Part shown: positions 15,797 through 24,645 of the stretch, piece by piece
Layout: each line of letters starts with the position of its first letter
Position numbering within the stretch: position 1 is the first letter of the stretch
Assembly: GCA_028684915.1 (NCBI GenBank)
Contig: JAQUEZ010000029.1
Span: 1 to 45,354, forward strand
From: Desulfobulbus sp.
GTDB lineage: Bacteria > Desulfobacterota > Desulfobulbia > Desulfobulbales > Desulfobulbaceae
DNA: 45,354 bases
Direction of reading: 5' to 3'
The notes under the pieces: model-generated
Told to the model about the DNA's origin: nothing
The model's database searches: none
What the model saw: the letters and a program-made list of their open reading frames with translations, nothing else
Position numbers and translations under genes: made by a program

Positions 15797-16981
15797 TCAG
15801 GAGAGACGGATTTTAAAATCCTCGTAGCCAAAACTGCGCACGAGGGTCAAAGTATCGCTTTGCGGCTGATAGCGGACGATGGAGGGCAGCTGTACCCCGT
15901 TGAAGGTGTTGGTCTTGACCATGGTGTAAATGGCCATATCGGTGAACACCAGTCGATCACCGGGAATAAGCGGCGCGGAAAAGGAGTATTCACCCGCCAC
16001 GTCACCGGCCAGGCAGGAGAGCCCGCCGATGCGGCAACTCCACTTTTTTTCTCCCGGCTCGCCCGAATCAACGATAGGGGGCCGGTACGGCATCTCGAGT
16101 ACGTCAGGCATGTGGGCCGGTACCGAAGCATCCATGATGGCGATGGGCATATCGGCCTGCACCACATCGAGCACCGTGGCCACCAGGTAACCGCTGTTGA
16201 GGGCAACCGCCTCGCCGGGCTCGAGATAGACCTGCACGCCCCAGCGCTCCTGAAAACGGTTGATAATATCGACAAGCAAGCCCAAATCATAACCAGGCCG
16301 AGTGATATGATGGCCGCCGCCGAAGTTGACATAAGCCATCTGCGGAAGAACATCGCCAAAAGACCGCCCCACCGCAGCCACGGTCCGCTCCAGACAGTCG
16401 GCATCCTGTTCGCAGAGGTTGTGCCAATGCAGGCCGCTGATCCCCTCAAGCTGTTCGAGCTGAAACTCGGCTCGGCGGATACCAAGCCGTGAGCCAGGGG
16501 AACAGGGATCATACATGGGGGTCGCCCCTTCCGAATGTTCGGGATTAATCCGCAAACCAAACTCCAAGCTGCGCCCCGCCGCTTTGGCTTTCTGTGCGGC
16601 CAGCGGCTTAAAACGGGTCCACTGAGCAAAGGAGTTGAACACCAGATGATCGCAAGTCGCGGCCAACTGCTCAATATCGGATACCGAGTAAGCAGCGGCA
16701 AAGCTGTGGACCTCGCGGCCAAACTCCTCCCGACCAAGACGGGCCTCATGGGGCGAACTGCAACAGACCCCATCAAGCGTCTCCCGTAGAAGCGGAAAGA
16801 CGCTGTACATGGCAAAGCATTTCAGGGCAAGCAGGATCTTACACCCAGTGGCCTCCTTGACCTGACCAAGAATGGCGAGGTTGTCGGCCAAGAGCCCCTC
16901 ATCGACCACAAAGGCTGGCGTGGTCACCCGCGCCGGGTCGAAGCGGCAGGCATATCTGCCGTTGTAGCGGGTTTGACTCAC
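15797..16981 (-). CDS. nspC: Carboxynorspermidine/carboxyspermidine decarboxylase
   Basis: 394 residues of the alanine-racemase-fold PLP decarboxylases. The PLP lysine is in LLALKCFAMY (K54), and the phosphate loop is NFGGGHHITRPGYD. It removes the carboxyl group from carboxyspermidine (or carboxynorspermidine) to give spermidine (or norspermidine). The length matches the family (about 380-395). It starts with GTG inside the stop codon of the upstream synthase (GTGA, 4-base overlap), so the two are made together. The substrate preference cannot be read from sequence; without a diaminopropane gene in view, spermidine is the likelier product. Confidence 0.93.
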   Translation of the reverse strand: MSQTRYNGRYACRFDPARVTTPAFVVDEGLLADNLAILGQVKEATGCKILLALKCFAMYSVFPLLRETLDGVCCSSPHEARLGREEFGREVHSFAAAYSVSDIEQLAATCDHLVFNSFAQWTRFKPLAAQKAKAAGRSLEFGLRINPEHSEGATPMYDPCSPGSRLGIRRAEFQLEQLEGISGLHWHNLCEQDADCLERTVAAVGRSFGDVLPQMAYVNFGGGHHITRPGYDLGLLVDIINRFQERWGVQVYLEPGEAVALNSGYLVATVLDVVQADMPIAIMDASVPAHMPDVLEMPYRPPIVDSGEPGEKKWSCRIGGLSCLAGDVAGEYSFSAPLIPGDRLVFTDMAIYTMVKTNTFNGVQLPSIVRYQPQSDTLTLVRSFGYEDFKIRLS

Positions 16982-18168
16982 AGCTCGACCACCACCCAGG
17001 GCAGCCCGTGCTGGTTAAGATCCTCCATAAAGGGATCCGGATCAAACTCTTCCATATTCCACACTCCCGCCCGTTTCCACAACCCTTGGAGCATCATCTT
17101 GGCCCCAATCATCGCCGGCACGCCGGTGGTGTAGCTGATCGCCTGGGAGCCGACTTCGCGGTAGGCCTCTTCGTGGCTGCAAATATTATAGATATAGATC
17201 TGTTTTTCCTTGCCGTCCTTAATCCCTTTCATCACACAACCGATACAGGTGCGACCTTTGGTCAGCGGGCCAAGCGATGCGGGTTCGGGCAAGACCGCCT
17301 TCAGAAACTGGATCGGCACGATATCGCGACCCTGGTACTTGACCGGGTCGATCCGGGTCATGCCAATATTCTCCAGCACCCGCAGGTAGGTGAGGTACTG
17401 GTCGGAAAAAGTCATCCAGAAACGGGCTCGCTTGAGGCCACGGATATTCTCCACCAGGGATTCAAGCTCCTCGTGGTACATGAGAAAACATTTCTTGGGG
17501 CCGATACCCTCGGGAAAATCATAGTTCATCGACCAGGAGAGCGGATCAGTCTCTACCCACTCGCCGTGCTCCCAGTAACGACCACGCTGGGTGATCTCGC
17601 GGATGTTGATCTCCGGGTTGAAGTTGGTGGCAAAGGCCTGGCCATGGTCGCCGGCGTTACAGTCAATGATATCCAGGGTATGAATCTCATCAAAATAGTG
17701 TTTCTGCGCATAGGCGCAGTAGACGTTGGTTACCCCGGGATCAAAACCGGAACCAAGCAGGGCGGCAAGGCCGGCCTTTTCAAACCGCTCCTTGTAGGCC
17801 CACTGCCACTTGTACTCGAACTTGGCCACATCCGGCGGCTCATAGTTGGCGGTATCGAGGTAATCGACCCCCGTTTCCAGGCAGGCATCCATCAGCGCCA
17901 GATCCTGGTACGGCAGGGCCACGTTGAGCAATAGATCCGGCTTGATCCGTTTGATCAGGGCCACGGTTTCGGCCACCTTATCGGCATCAACCTGCTCAAC
18001 AGCCACACTCACCCCAGTGCGCTCCTTGACCGAGGCGGTAATGGCCTCGCATTTAGAGACGGTGCGGCTGGCCAGGGTAATCTGGCTAAAGACTTCGGGG
18101 ATCTGGGCACATTTATGAACAACAACGGAACCGACACCGCCGGCGCCAATAATGAGAACGTGGGACAT
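16978..18168 (-). CDS. Carboxynorspermidine synthase (saccharopine dehydrogenase family)
   Basis: 396 residues. The N-terminal dinucleotide fold is GAGGVGSVVVHKCA (8-21), followed by the saccharopine dehydrogenase-type C-terminal domain. Members called CANSDH condense aspartate semialdehyde with putrescine (or diaminopropane) and reduce the Schiff base with NADPH to carboxyspermidine (or carboxynorspermidine). The 4-base overlap with nspC supports this over a lysine-pathway role. The start has AAGGAG 7 bases upstream. Together with speA upstream it makes most of an arginine-to-spermidine route that needs no decarboxylated SAM. Confidence 0.92.
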   Translation of the reverse strand: MSHVLIIGAGGVGSVVVHKCAQIPEVFSQITLASRTVSKCEAITASVKERTGVSVAVEQVDADKVAETVALIKRIKPDLLLNVALPYQDLALMDACLETGVDYLDTANYEPPDVAKFEYKWQWAYKERFEKAGLAALLGSGFDPGVTNVYCAYAQKHYFDEIHTLDIIDCNAGDHGQAFATNFNPEINIREITQRGRYWEHGEWVETDPLSWSMNYDFPEGIGPKKCFLMYHEELESLVENIRGLKRARFWMTFSDQYLTYLRVLENIGMTRIDPVKYQGRDIVPIQFLKAVLPEPASLGPLTKGRTCIGCVMKGIKDGKEKQIYIYNICSHEEAYREVGSQAISYTTGVPAMIGAKMMLQGLWKRAGVWNMEEFDPDPFMEDLNQHGLPWVVVEL

Positions 18169-18307
18169 ATTTTTTCTCCTTCAGGGGATAATCTCTAGGG
18201 GGGAGAGTCTCTAGGTGATGCTTCTATCGTCTCCGTAAAGAGGAGGGGGAACACGCTGTTTGCGCCGTCCTTCAGTTCTCAGACGCCAGCTCGATCAACC
18301 TCTTTCT

Positions 18308-20224
18308 CTATCGTTCAAAATAAGTGTACCCACGCAGACCAGCCTCATAGGCCTCGACAATCTGACGCCGTTCCTGGGCGCTGATCTTACCGCTACGAAC
18401 CGCCTGCTCGGCGGTCTCACGGAAACGTACAAAGAGCCGTTTGGGATCGTACTGCACGTAAGAAAGCACCTCGGCGACCGTATCCCCTTCCTGCTCGCTG
18501 ACAAACTCGAACTCGCCGTGCTCCTGGATGCGGATGGTCACGATATTGGTGTCGCCCAGCAGGTTATGGAGATCACCCAGGGTCTCCTGGTAGGCTCCGA
18601 CGAGAAAAACGCCGAGGATGTACTCTTCGTAGGGTTTCAACTCGTGCAGGGGCAGGAAGCGCTTGACCCCGCGCTTATCGATGAACTGATCGATTTTGCC
18701 ATCGCAGTCGCAGGTGATGTCGGCGAGGATGCCCTTACGGGTTGGTTCTTCATCGAGCCGGTGGATCGGCGTGATGGGAAAAAGCTGGCCGATTGCCCAG
18801 GAGTCGGGCAGACTCTGGAACACGGAAAAATTGCAGTAATAAAAATCCGACAGGACCCGGTCCAGGTCGGAGAGCTCGGCACCGGGATTTTTCAGGTCCT
18901 TGGCCAGGCGACTGATCTCGTTGATGGTGGTCCAGAAAAGCCGTTCCGCCAGCGATCGTTCGCGCAGGGTGATCTTACCGGTCTGGAACAATCGCCGGGT
19001 CTCATCACGGTAAAAGATGGTGTCGTTGAACACCTCCTGAATATTGCGAATGGTCAAATCCTTGAGCGCCTGACGCATGTACTCGAGCTGGGGCGGGCAG
19101 TCCTCGGGCAATGTATTGGGCAGTGGATCGGCCTGAAATTTGGTCACATCAAGGATGTTGAACAGCAGAATCGAGTAATAGGCCACCAGGGCCCGCCCCG
19201 ATTCGGTGATGATCACCGGATGGGGGATACTCTCATCTTCAAGCGAGGTCATAACGGCCTCGATGATGTCGGTGCAGTACTCCTTGAGGGTGTAGTTACG
19301 GCTGGAGAGGAAGTTGGATTGCGAACCATCGTAATCCACGGCCAGCCCACCGCCGAGATCGAGATACTCGACCTGGGCACCCTCCTTAGCCAGACCGGCG
19401 TAGACCCGACAGGCTTCGTTGACCGCAGTACGGATCTCGCGGATATTGGAGATCTGAGAACCCAGATGATAGTGAACCAGCTTGAGGCAGTCGAGCATAC
19501 CGGCGTTGGTCAGCAGATCAACCGCCTGTATAAGTTGACTGGAATTGAGGCCGAAAATGGAACGTTCGCCGCCGGATTCGGACCAGTGGCCGCCGGCCTG
19601 AGCCGAAAGCTTGATCCGGATACCGAGGATCGGTTTGGCCTGCAGTTTTTTCGAACGCTCGATGATCAAGGGCAGCTCATCGGGCATTTCCACCACCAGA
19701 ATGCAGGTGTAGCCGATCTTGGTGGCATAAAGACCAAGATCGATAAACTCCTCATCCTTGTAGCCGTTGCAGATGAGCACCGCCTTTTTGTCGCGCATCA
19801 TGCCCATGGCCGCAATCAGCTCGGCTTTAGAACCGGCCTCCAGGCCATGGTGGTAGCGGGAGCCGAACTGGGCAATCTTCTCCACCACCTGCTGCTGCTG
19901 ATTGACCTTGATCGGATAGGCCCCCATGAACGAGCCCTGATAGCCGAGTTCTTCCATGGCGGAGCGGAAGGTTTCGTTGAGGCTGGTGATCTGGGAATCG
20001 AGGATATTCTCAATGCGCAGCAACACGGGCATATCAAAACCGCGATCCCGGATACCTCGGGAAATTTCGGCAATACTCACCGCCCGATCAGTGGCGCCGG
20101 GGGCGGGCATCACCATCATGTCGCCGTTCTCAGCCACAAAAAAATAACCGCCACCCCACTCGGTGACACCGTACAAATCCGATGATTTATTGATATTCCA
20201 TCGTTCCATGGCGTAATTAACCAA
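18308..20224 (-). CDS. speA: Biosynthetic arginine decarboxylase
   Basis: 638 residues, the usual length of the SpeA family (630-660). The PLP lysine is in GAYPIKVNQQQ (K106), and LDLGGGLAVDYDGS is the phosphate-binding glycine loop. It converts arginine to agmatine and CO2 in the cytosol, the first step of polyamine synthesis. GGAGGAGGAAAGGA is placed for a TTG start at 20224; the ATG at 20209 is 15 bases beyond it and less well spaced. It leads the cluster with the carboxyspermidine genes 140 bases on. The agmatine-to-putrescine enzyme (ureohydrolase or deiminase plus amidohydrolase) is not in the window. Confidence 0.95.
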   Translation of the reverse strand: MVNYAMERWNINKSSDLYGVTEWGGGYFFVAENGDMMVMPAPGATDRAVSIAEISRGIRDRGFDMPVLLRIENILDSQITSLNETFRSAMEELGYQGSFMGAYPIKVNQQQQVVEKIAQFGSRYHHGLEAGSKAELIAAMGMMRDKKAVLICNGYKDEEFIDLGLYATKIGYTCILVVEMPDELPLIIERSKKLQAKPILGIRIKLSAQAGGHWSESGGERSIFGLNSSQLIQAVDLLTNAGMLDCLKLVHYHLGSQISNIREIRTAVNEACRVYAGLAKEGAQVEYLDLGGGLAVDYDGSQSNFLSSRNYTLKEYCTDIIEAVMTSLEDESIPHPVIITESGRALVAYYSILLFNILDVTKFQADPLPNTLPEDCPPQLEYMRQALKDLTIRNIQEVFNDTIFYRDETRRLFQTGKITLRERSLAERLFWTTINEISRLAKDLKNPGAELSDLDRVLSDFYYCNFSVFQSLPDSWAIGQLFPITPIHRLDEEPTRKGILADITCDCDGKIDQFIDKRGVKRFLPLHELKPYEEYILGVFLVGAYQETLGDLHNLLGDTNIVTIRIQEHGEFEFVSEQEGDTVAEVLSYVQYDPKRLFVRFRETAEQAVRSGKISAQERRQIVEAYEAGLRGYTYFER

Positions 20225-20270
20225 TCCTTTCCTCCTCCTTCAACAACGTTCTGCTGTTCTATACTCAACG

Positions 20271-20294
20271 CAAAAGCCCGGCGTCAAGGCCGGG
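20271..20294 (-). terminator. Probable terminator after the SprT-like gene
   Basis: CCCGGC/GCCGGG with a 6-base loop, followed on the minus strand by CTTTTG. The T-run is short (four), so it may be weak. It lies between the end of the SprT-like gene and the start of speA and separates the two units. Confidence 0.5.
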
Positions 20295-20359
20295 GATGGG
20301 TCCTATTTGAACTCTAACAATTGTCCTTCCCGAACAAACAAACGAATGCCCCAATGCTC

Positions 20360-21481
20360 CTACGACAGAAGCTTTGGCGGCATGGCGTTGTCGACCGGCC
20401 GATGCAGGATCAGCTCGCGGCCGGTGGCCACGGCTTGGCGGTAGGCCTCGCCGTGCATGGTGACGGCCCTACCCCGCCGACGACTCAAGCGGGGAAACCG
20501 TTGGGCAACAAAGGCCTCCAACCGCTCTTCTGCTCGCAGAGCCGGCAGATTTGCAGGACTCGGCCCCGGTTGTGTAGACAATGAGCCTACAGACTGAGTT
20601 CCCTGCAGCCTCTGTTGAAATCCGTCCAGGATCCCCCAAAAATAACTTTTGCGAGCCCGTAATCCTCCACCGGCAAACCGCTGCCGATTCTGCTGCCACA
20701 GAATCTGTAATCGATTTTCAAGGAAATGGTAGCAGTGTTCGGCGATAGCCACATTCTCCTCCGGCCCCAGCAGTTCGATCGTCTTCAGCGAACAATCAAT
20801 CAAAGGATCATAGATCGAGGCAGAGATCACCCGCACTCCAAAATGGGATTCGAGCAGGACGCAGATCTTCTTACGGTGGGCAGGCAATGTTTTGCTGCCG
20901 GTATTGAGCGTGCGATGCACCAACTGTTGCTGTTCGGCAAGGGAGGTGAAATCAAGCTGGTAACGCTCCAGCAATTCCCGCGCCCGCTGTATGGCAAGAG
21001 CAGATTCATGCTCGTTTTCCGACGCACCAAGGGCTAAAAGTTTACGCACTTTCTCAATGATCTGCCGTCCGGGCTCAGTGGCTGCAGTTCCAGGCTCCAA
21101 GGCTACGAGATACTCCTCAAGATCGGCACCGGCACGCTGGAAAGAGGCATCAAGGCCCAGCTGGATGCAGGCCTCACGAAACAAGGGTCCGTGGGCGGAA
21201 TCATCGTGGCCGTGGAGCTCACTACAGATCTGATGGGCCATCTCGTGCTTGAGCACCTGAAGGGTCAGGCCCCAGGGATGATCACTGATAAGGAAATGAC
21301 TGAGGCTGAGAATCCTCTCTCCGGCTGACCAGCTGCCCAGCTGTTTGCGGCTCTTATTGATGGTCAGGATCGGCAATTCCAGGGCTATCCGATACTGGTA
21401 GCAGATAGCCTGGTACTCCTGGACCAACTGGCTCAGCCAGGCCGCATGCAAACGACTGTCGATCGACGAAAAATCAGTCAT
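20360..21481 (-). CDS. SprT-like zinc-binding domain plus DUF2786 protein
   Basis: 373 residues. Residues 15-130 look like a SprT-type metalloprotease: HEMAHQICSELHGHD (H79, E80, H83), with a later His in SAHGPLF as possible third ligand. Residues 140-185 match DUF2786 (VRKLLALGASENEHESALAI then ELLERYQLD). The rest is a basic C-terminal domain. SprT proteins include DNA-protein crosslink proteases, but the role of this fusion is unknown. The start overlaps the end of the M48 gene by 8 bases, so translation is coupled. Confidence 0.8.
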   Translation of the reverse strand: MTDFSSIDSRLHAAWLSQLVQEYQAICYQYRIALELPILTINKSRKQLGSWSAGERILSLSHFLISDHPWGLTLQVLKHEMAHQICSELHGHDDSAHGPLFREACIQLGLDASFQRAGADLEEYLVALEPGTAATEPGRQIIEKVRKLLALGASENEHESALAIQRARELLERYQLDFTSLAEQQQLVHRTLNTGSKTLPAHRKKICVLLESHFGVRVISASIYDPLIDCSLKTIELLGPEENVAIAEHCYHFLENRLQILWQQNRQRFAGGGLRARKSYFWGILDGFQQRLQGTQSVGSLSTQPGPSPANLPALRAEERLEAFVAQRFPRLSRRRGRAVTMHGEAYRQAVATGRELILHRPVDNAMPPKLLS

Positions 21482-22742
21482 TACAACCGAGGGGATGTTG
21501 TTGCCGCAGGGCTTCGATTCGAGCCAGAACAGGCGGATGGGAGTAATTAAGAAAGACGTTCAACGGATGCGGAGTCAGGTTACTGAGATTGCTCAGGCTC
21601 AGTTTTTTCAGTCCACTGATCAGTGCCTCGCTACCGCACTCTTGGCTCAGGGTTTCAGCGGCAAAGCGGTCGGCCTGATACTCGTTTCGACGGGAAAAGA
21701 TGTTGAAACCAATACCCAACAGCAGGGAAATCGGGCTGTAGAGAAAACCGAAAAAAAACAGCGACGCATATATCGAGACCTGCTCCATGCCAAAGGCTGC
21801 GAACAGCCCCTGGTTACCGAGAAAAAGCGAAAGGATAAAAAACATCAACCCCATCTGCAGGATGGAGAGCACCATCATGGTGGGAATGTGACGCAGCTTG
21901 TAATGCCCCATTTCATGGGCCAGGACAGCGAGCAACTCGTTTTCCGCCAGTTTGTTGATCAGGGTGTCAAAAAAAACAATCCGACGAAAACGGCCAAATC
22001 CGGTAAAAAAGGCGTTGGCCCGGTTGGAGCGTTTGGAGCCGTCCATGGTATAGATCCCTTGGAGGGCAAACTGCTGGCGGCTGGCATAACGGGTGATCGC
22101 CTCTTTGAGCGACCCGTCTTCAAGCGAAATAAATTTGTTGAACAGCGGCATAATCACCACCGGGGCGAGAAACTGGACCACGAGGATAAAGAAGACTGCC
22201 GCCAGCCAACAGTAAAGCCAGGCCGACTGACCGCTGGTTGCAAAAAACCACAGAATAGCCGCCAAGAGTGGCCCTCCCAGAAAAACGCTGAGCAAGACGC
22301 CTTTAAGCAGGTCCAGGAGAAAGGTGGGCACGGTGGTCGTATTGAAGCCGAAGCGCTCTTCAAGCACAAAGGTCGAGTAGAGAGAAAAGGGCAGGTTGAC
22401 AATTGCACTCAACAGGCCAAGCAGAGCGGTGAATACCAGGCCGGTTGCAATCGATCCCCAACCAAGGCTGCGCGCCGCCAGATCGATGTAATTAAAACCG
22501 CCAGCCAGGATGAACCACAGGGTGAGCACCAAACTTACGCTCGATTGCACCAGGGAGAAACGGGTGGTCGCCCGGGTGTACTCCTGGGAGCGGGCATATT
22601 TTTGGGCATCATAGACGCCTGCAAACTCCTCCGGCAGCACCGGCGAGAGCGAGCGAAGATTGAGCAGGGCCACTGCGAGTTCCAGCAGGTAGCCAAGAAG
22701 GAGAACAAATAGAATAAAAAGAAGATAGCTATTCACCATCAT
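21474..22742 (-). CDS. M48-family membrane zinc endopeptidase (Ste24-like)
   Basis: About 422 residues. Several membrane segments surround HEMGHYKLRH (zinc motif, about residue 276 onward) and the third ligand Glu in RRNEYQADRFA. The SKRSNRANAFFTGFG segment is typical of Ste24/CAAX-type M48 proteases. In bacteria this subgroup is thought to act in membrane-protein quality control. I start at ATG 22742, just before a hydrophobic helix. A TTG 21 bases earlier is also open. It is the first gene of a pair with the SprT-like gene. Confidence 0.88.
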   Translation of the reverse strand: MMVNSYLLFILFVLLLGYLLELAVALLNLRSLSPVLPEEFAGVYDAQKYARSQEYTRATTRFSLVQSSVSLVLTLWFILAGGFNYIDLAARSLGWGSIATGLVFTALLGLLSAIVNLPFSLYSTFVLEERFGFNTTTVPTFLLDLLKGVLLSVFLGGPLLAAILWFFATSGQSAWLYCWLAAVFFILVVQFLAPVVIMPLFNKFISLEDGSLKEAITRYASRQQFALQGIYTMDGSKRSNRANAFFTGFGRFRRIVFFDTLINKLAENELLAVLAHEMGHYKLRHIPTMMVLSILQMGLMFFILSLFLGNQGLFAAFGMEQVSIYASLFFFGFLYSPISLLLGIGFNIFSRRNEYQADRFAAETLSQECGSEALISGLKKLSLSNLSNLTPHPLNVFLNYSHPPVLARIEALRQQHPLGCND

Positions 22743-23208
22743 GAAATTCGCGGGCCTCGTCAAAAAACAAAAAACGGAAAGCTATGCAGCACAAAAACAG
22801 TGAGTTGCACAGCCCTGACAACGGGTGCGATGCACTTACCGGAGATTGCGCCGCGGTGCAAGTCAATAATGCCGGATACGTAAAAAGTGATTGCTTCATA
22901 AAAAGTCAAAACAAAAGAAATTATTTATGGTAAATACAACATGTTATGCAGTACAAGACGTCGTTCCCGAGGCTTTTAACGAGCACGACAAAAGTCAAAA
23001 ATTGAAAATCTCTGCCCCGAAAAAAGGTACCCTCACCAGAAGACAACCTCACCCAGGATGTCTGTTAAAACATAACATTAAAGGATTTTTCGCTTAAAAA
23101 CCTGTACTTTTGTTCTTTGATCAGGATTATTTCACCCCAGGCATCGGGGTTTGACAGAGGGACGCGGCTTGTCGTATAGAGAGGAATTCTTCAACCACGG
23201 AGTGTACT
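22743..23208. other. 466-bp divergent intergenic region
   Basis: It carries the start region of the M48 gene on one side and, on the other, the promoter of the next plus-strand gene. A short open frame (22891-23097) has no ribosome site or recognisable domain, and I do not call it. No clear repeat copy is seen; a GTCGTTCCCGAGGC stretch near 22960 weakly resembles the tandem unit at 13008. Confidence 0.5.
23151..23180 (+). promoter_or_regulatory. Sigma-70-type promoter
   Basis: TTGACA (23151-23156), an 18-base spacer and TATAGA (23175-23180). Start of transcription would be near 23187, about 22 bases before the following ATG. Confidence 0.65.
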
Positions 23209-23886
23209 ATGGAACCAACACCACAAAAGACCGGGCTTTCGGCAACCAAGGTGTTTGGCCTTGTTTTTTTCGCAATGCTCCTGGCCATGCTGGTCACTTT
23301 CTTTATTCTCAAAAGTTGGCTCTTTCCTGGGCCGTTTAAACCGGTGGTGCTTAGCCATGCGGAAGAACAACGGCTTGAACGCAAGCTGGACCGATTCGAA
23401 CATTGGGGTGATGGCGCCGGCCGAAAGTATCAACCTAATGAACAAATAACCGATACCGATCTCAAACCCGAACCGTATAGTGAGGTGGGGGCTTCCCATG
23501 AAGTTCGTTTGAGTGAACGGGAAATCAATGGCATGATTGGACAAAATGCAGATCTCGCCCAACGGATGGTGGTTGATTTTTCCCAGGATTTGGTCAGTGT
23601 CAAACTACTTATCCCGGTGGACCCGGACTTCCCCATCATGGGCGGCAAGGTGCTTAAAGTGCGGGCCGGTGCAGAAATGGCCTATCGCCAGGGACGCCCA
23701 GTGGTGATTCTGCGTGGTATTTCGATTATGGGAGTTCCTCTGCCCAGTGCCTGGCTGGGGGGATTGAAAAATATCGATCTGATCGAAACCTTTGGCTCTG
23801 ATCCCGGTTTCTGGAAGAGTTTTGCCGACGGAGTTGATGCAATCGAAGTGCGTGAGGGGAGCCTGCGGATCGTTCTTAAGGAGTAA
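23209..23886 (+). CDS. Membrane-anchored protein of unknown function
   Basis: 225 residues. A single hydrophobic helix (about 14-36) follows a short polar N-terminus, so the rest is probably on the periplasmic side. The soluble part has a stretch RLSEREINGMIGQNADLA and beta-rich sequence up to a charged end. I do not recognise a domain. Start supported by GGAG. A strong promoter lies just upstream. It converges on the PilZ gene next to it; whether it belongs to that system is open. Confidence 0.7.
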   Translation: MEPTPQKTGLSATKVFGLVFFAMLLAMLVTFFILKSWLFPGPFKPVVLSHAEEQRLERKLDRFEHWGDGAGRKYQPNEQITDTDLKPEPYSEVGASHEVRLSEREINGMIGQNADLAQRMVVDFSQDLVSVKLLIPVDPDFPIMGGKVLKVRAGAEMAYRQGRPVVILRGISIMGVPLPSAWLGGLKNIDLIETFGSDPGFWKSFADGVDAIEVREGSLRIVLKE

Positions 23887-23906
23887 AGTCGCCTTGAGCA
23901 TGCAGC

Positions 23907-24344
23907 TCAGGTCACGCGAGACAAGACCTTGGCCGCGTACAGCCCACTAATATACTGTGCGTTTTCAGCAGAGAGCCCGACAAACTGCAGCCCAGTGACA
24001 AAGCCTCCTTCTTCGGCCTGAACATGCCGCACCTGTGCTCGGGCAATAATCTTCGTCTGCCCCAGGATCAGCCCGACCTTCACCGGCAGATCCGTTGCAA
24101 GGGCAACGGGTAACCTTATCGCCAAACCGCCCTCACTTATATCGATGAGCCGGCCTTCATAGGTCGCTTTACTGGTGGCCATTTTAACCACAATCTCTGC
24201 CACATCGATCAACTTACCGACCACCGGCATTGCCAGGCGAACATGCATTCTCTGGTCTCGAGCACTCTCCGGGGCATAGTCCCACTCAACAGACAATCCT
24301 TCCAACGAAGGAATATCCTCCCACAATTTCTTCACAGCCACCAC
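23907..24344 (-). CDS. PilZ-domain protein
   Basis: 145 residues. The c-di-GMP signatures RxxxR (QRMHVRL, R32-R36) and DxSxxG (DISEGGLAI) are both present, with an N-terminal extension of about 30 residues. It is a likely c-di-GMP effector. The start is uncertain: GTG 24344 has no ribosome site. An ATG at 24361 has AAAGGA upstream but reads only nine codons before a TGA that overlaps a GTG (24335) of this gene. This could be a short coupled leader or a frame error. It is transcribed divergently from the fadL-methyltransferase-HD-GYP set. Confidence 0.8.
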   Translation of the reverse strand: MVAVKKLWEDIPSLEGLSVEWDYAPESARDQRMHVRLAMPVVGKLIDVAEIVVKMATSKATYEGRLIDISEGGLAIRLPVALATDLPVKVGLILGQTKIIARAQVRHVQAEEGGFVTGLQFVGLSAENAQYISGLYAAKVLSRVT

Positions 24345-24444
24345 AACAACGACGACGACATAATCTTTCCTTTAGGATGAGTCCGACCCAACCGAGCAGT
24401 CCACAGAACCCCATTTTTGTCGGCGGTTTCTTTTATTGTTTCAT

Positions 24445-24460
24445 AAGTGTAAGTACACTT
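24445..24460. promoter_or_regulatory. Palindromic candidate operator
   Basis: AAGTGTA-AG-TACACTT, perfect 7-bp arms, in the divergent region between the PilZ gene and fadL. Its form resembles sites of TetR/GntR-type repressors of lipid genes, but no such regulator gene is in the window. Confidence 0.4.
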
Positions 24461-24506
24461 GCCCAACATAGCTTAGGTAAAGTTACTTAAAAACGGTAAA
24501 TTTTTC

Positions 24507-24529
24507 CGCTCACGCGTCATTTGTGAGCG
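24507..24529. repeat. Short inverted repeat in the fadL upstream region
   Basis: CGCTCAC and GTGAGCG, perfect 7-bp arms around 9 bases, about 45 bases upstream of a TATAAT box. A possible regulatory site. Confidence 0.3.
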
Positions 24530-24550
24530 TAATTATTAGGCAAAATTTAT

Positions 24551-24577
24551 TTTACTTTTTCAATTCAATGCTATAAT
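24551..24577 (+). promoter_or_regulatory. Likely promoter of fadL
   Basis: A consensus TATAAT at 24572-24577. The -35 region is poor (TTTACT at 24551-24556, 15-base spacer). Transcription would start near 24584, leaving about 60 bases of leader. The rest of the 301-bp gap holds the palindromes listed separately. Confidence 0.5.
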
Positions 24578-24645
24578 CGCTTTAACATGCGACAATACAC
24601 CTTCCTCTTTTTGAACCCAAATAATCTTTGTTTGCAGGAGCGCCC

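Noticed and set aside
18260..20185. A 641-codon open frame opposite speA
   Set aside because: It mirrors the speA coding sequence on the other strand; speA has motifs and a ribosome site, the mirror has none.
21495..22712. A 405-codon plus-strand frame opposite the M48 gene
   Set aside because: Antisense to a clear zinc protease; Lys/Gln-rich composition typical of a shadow frame.
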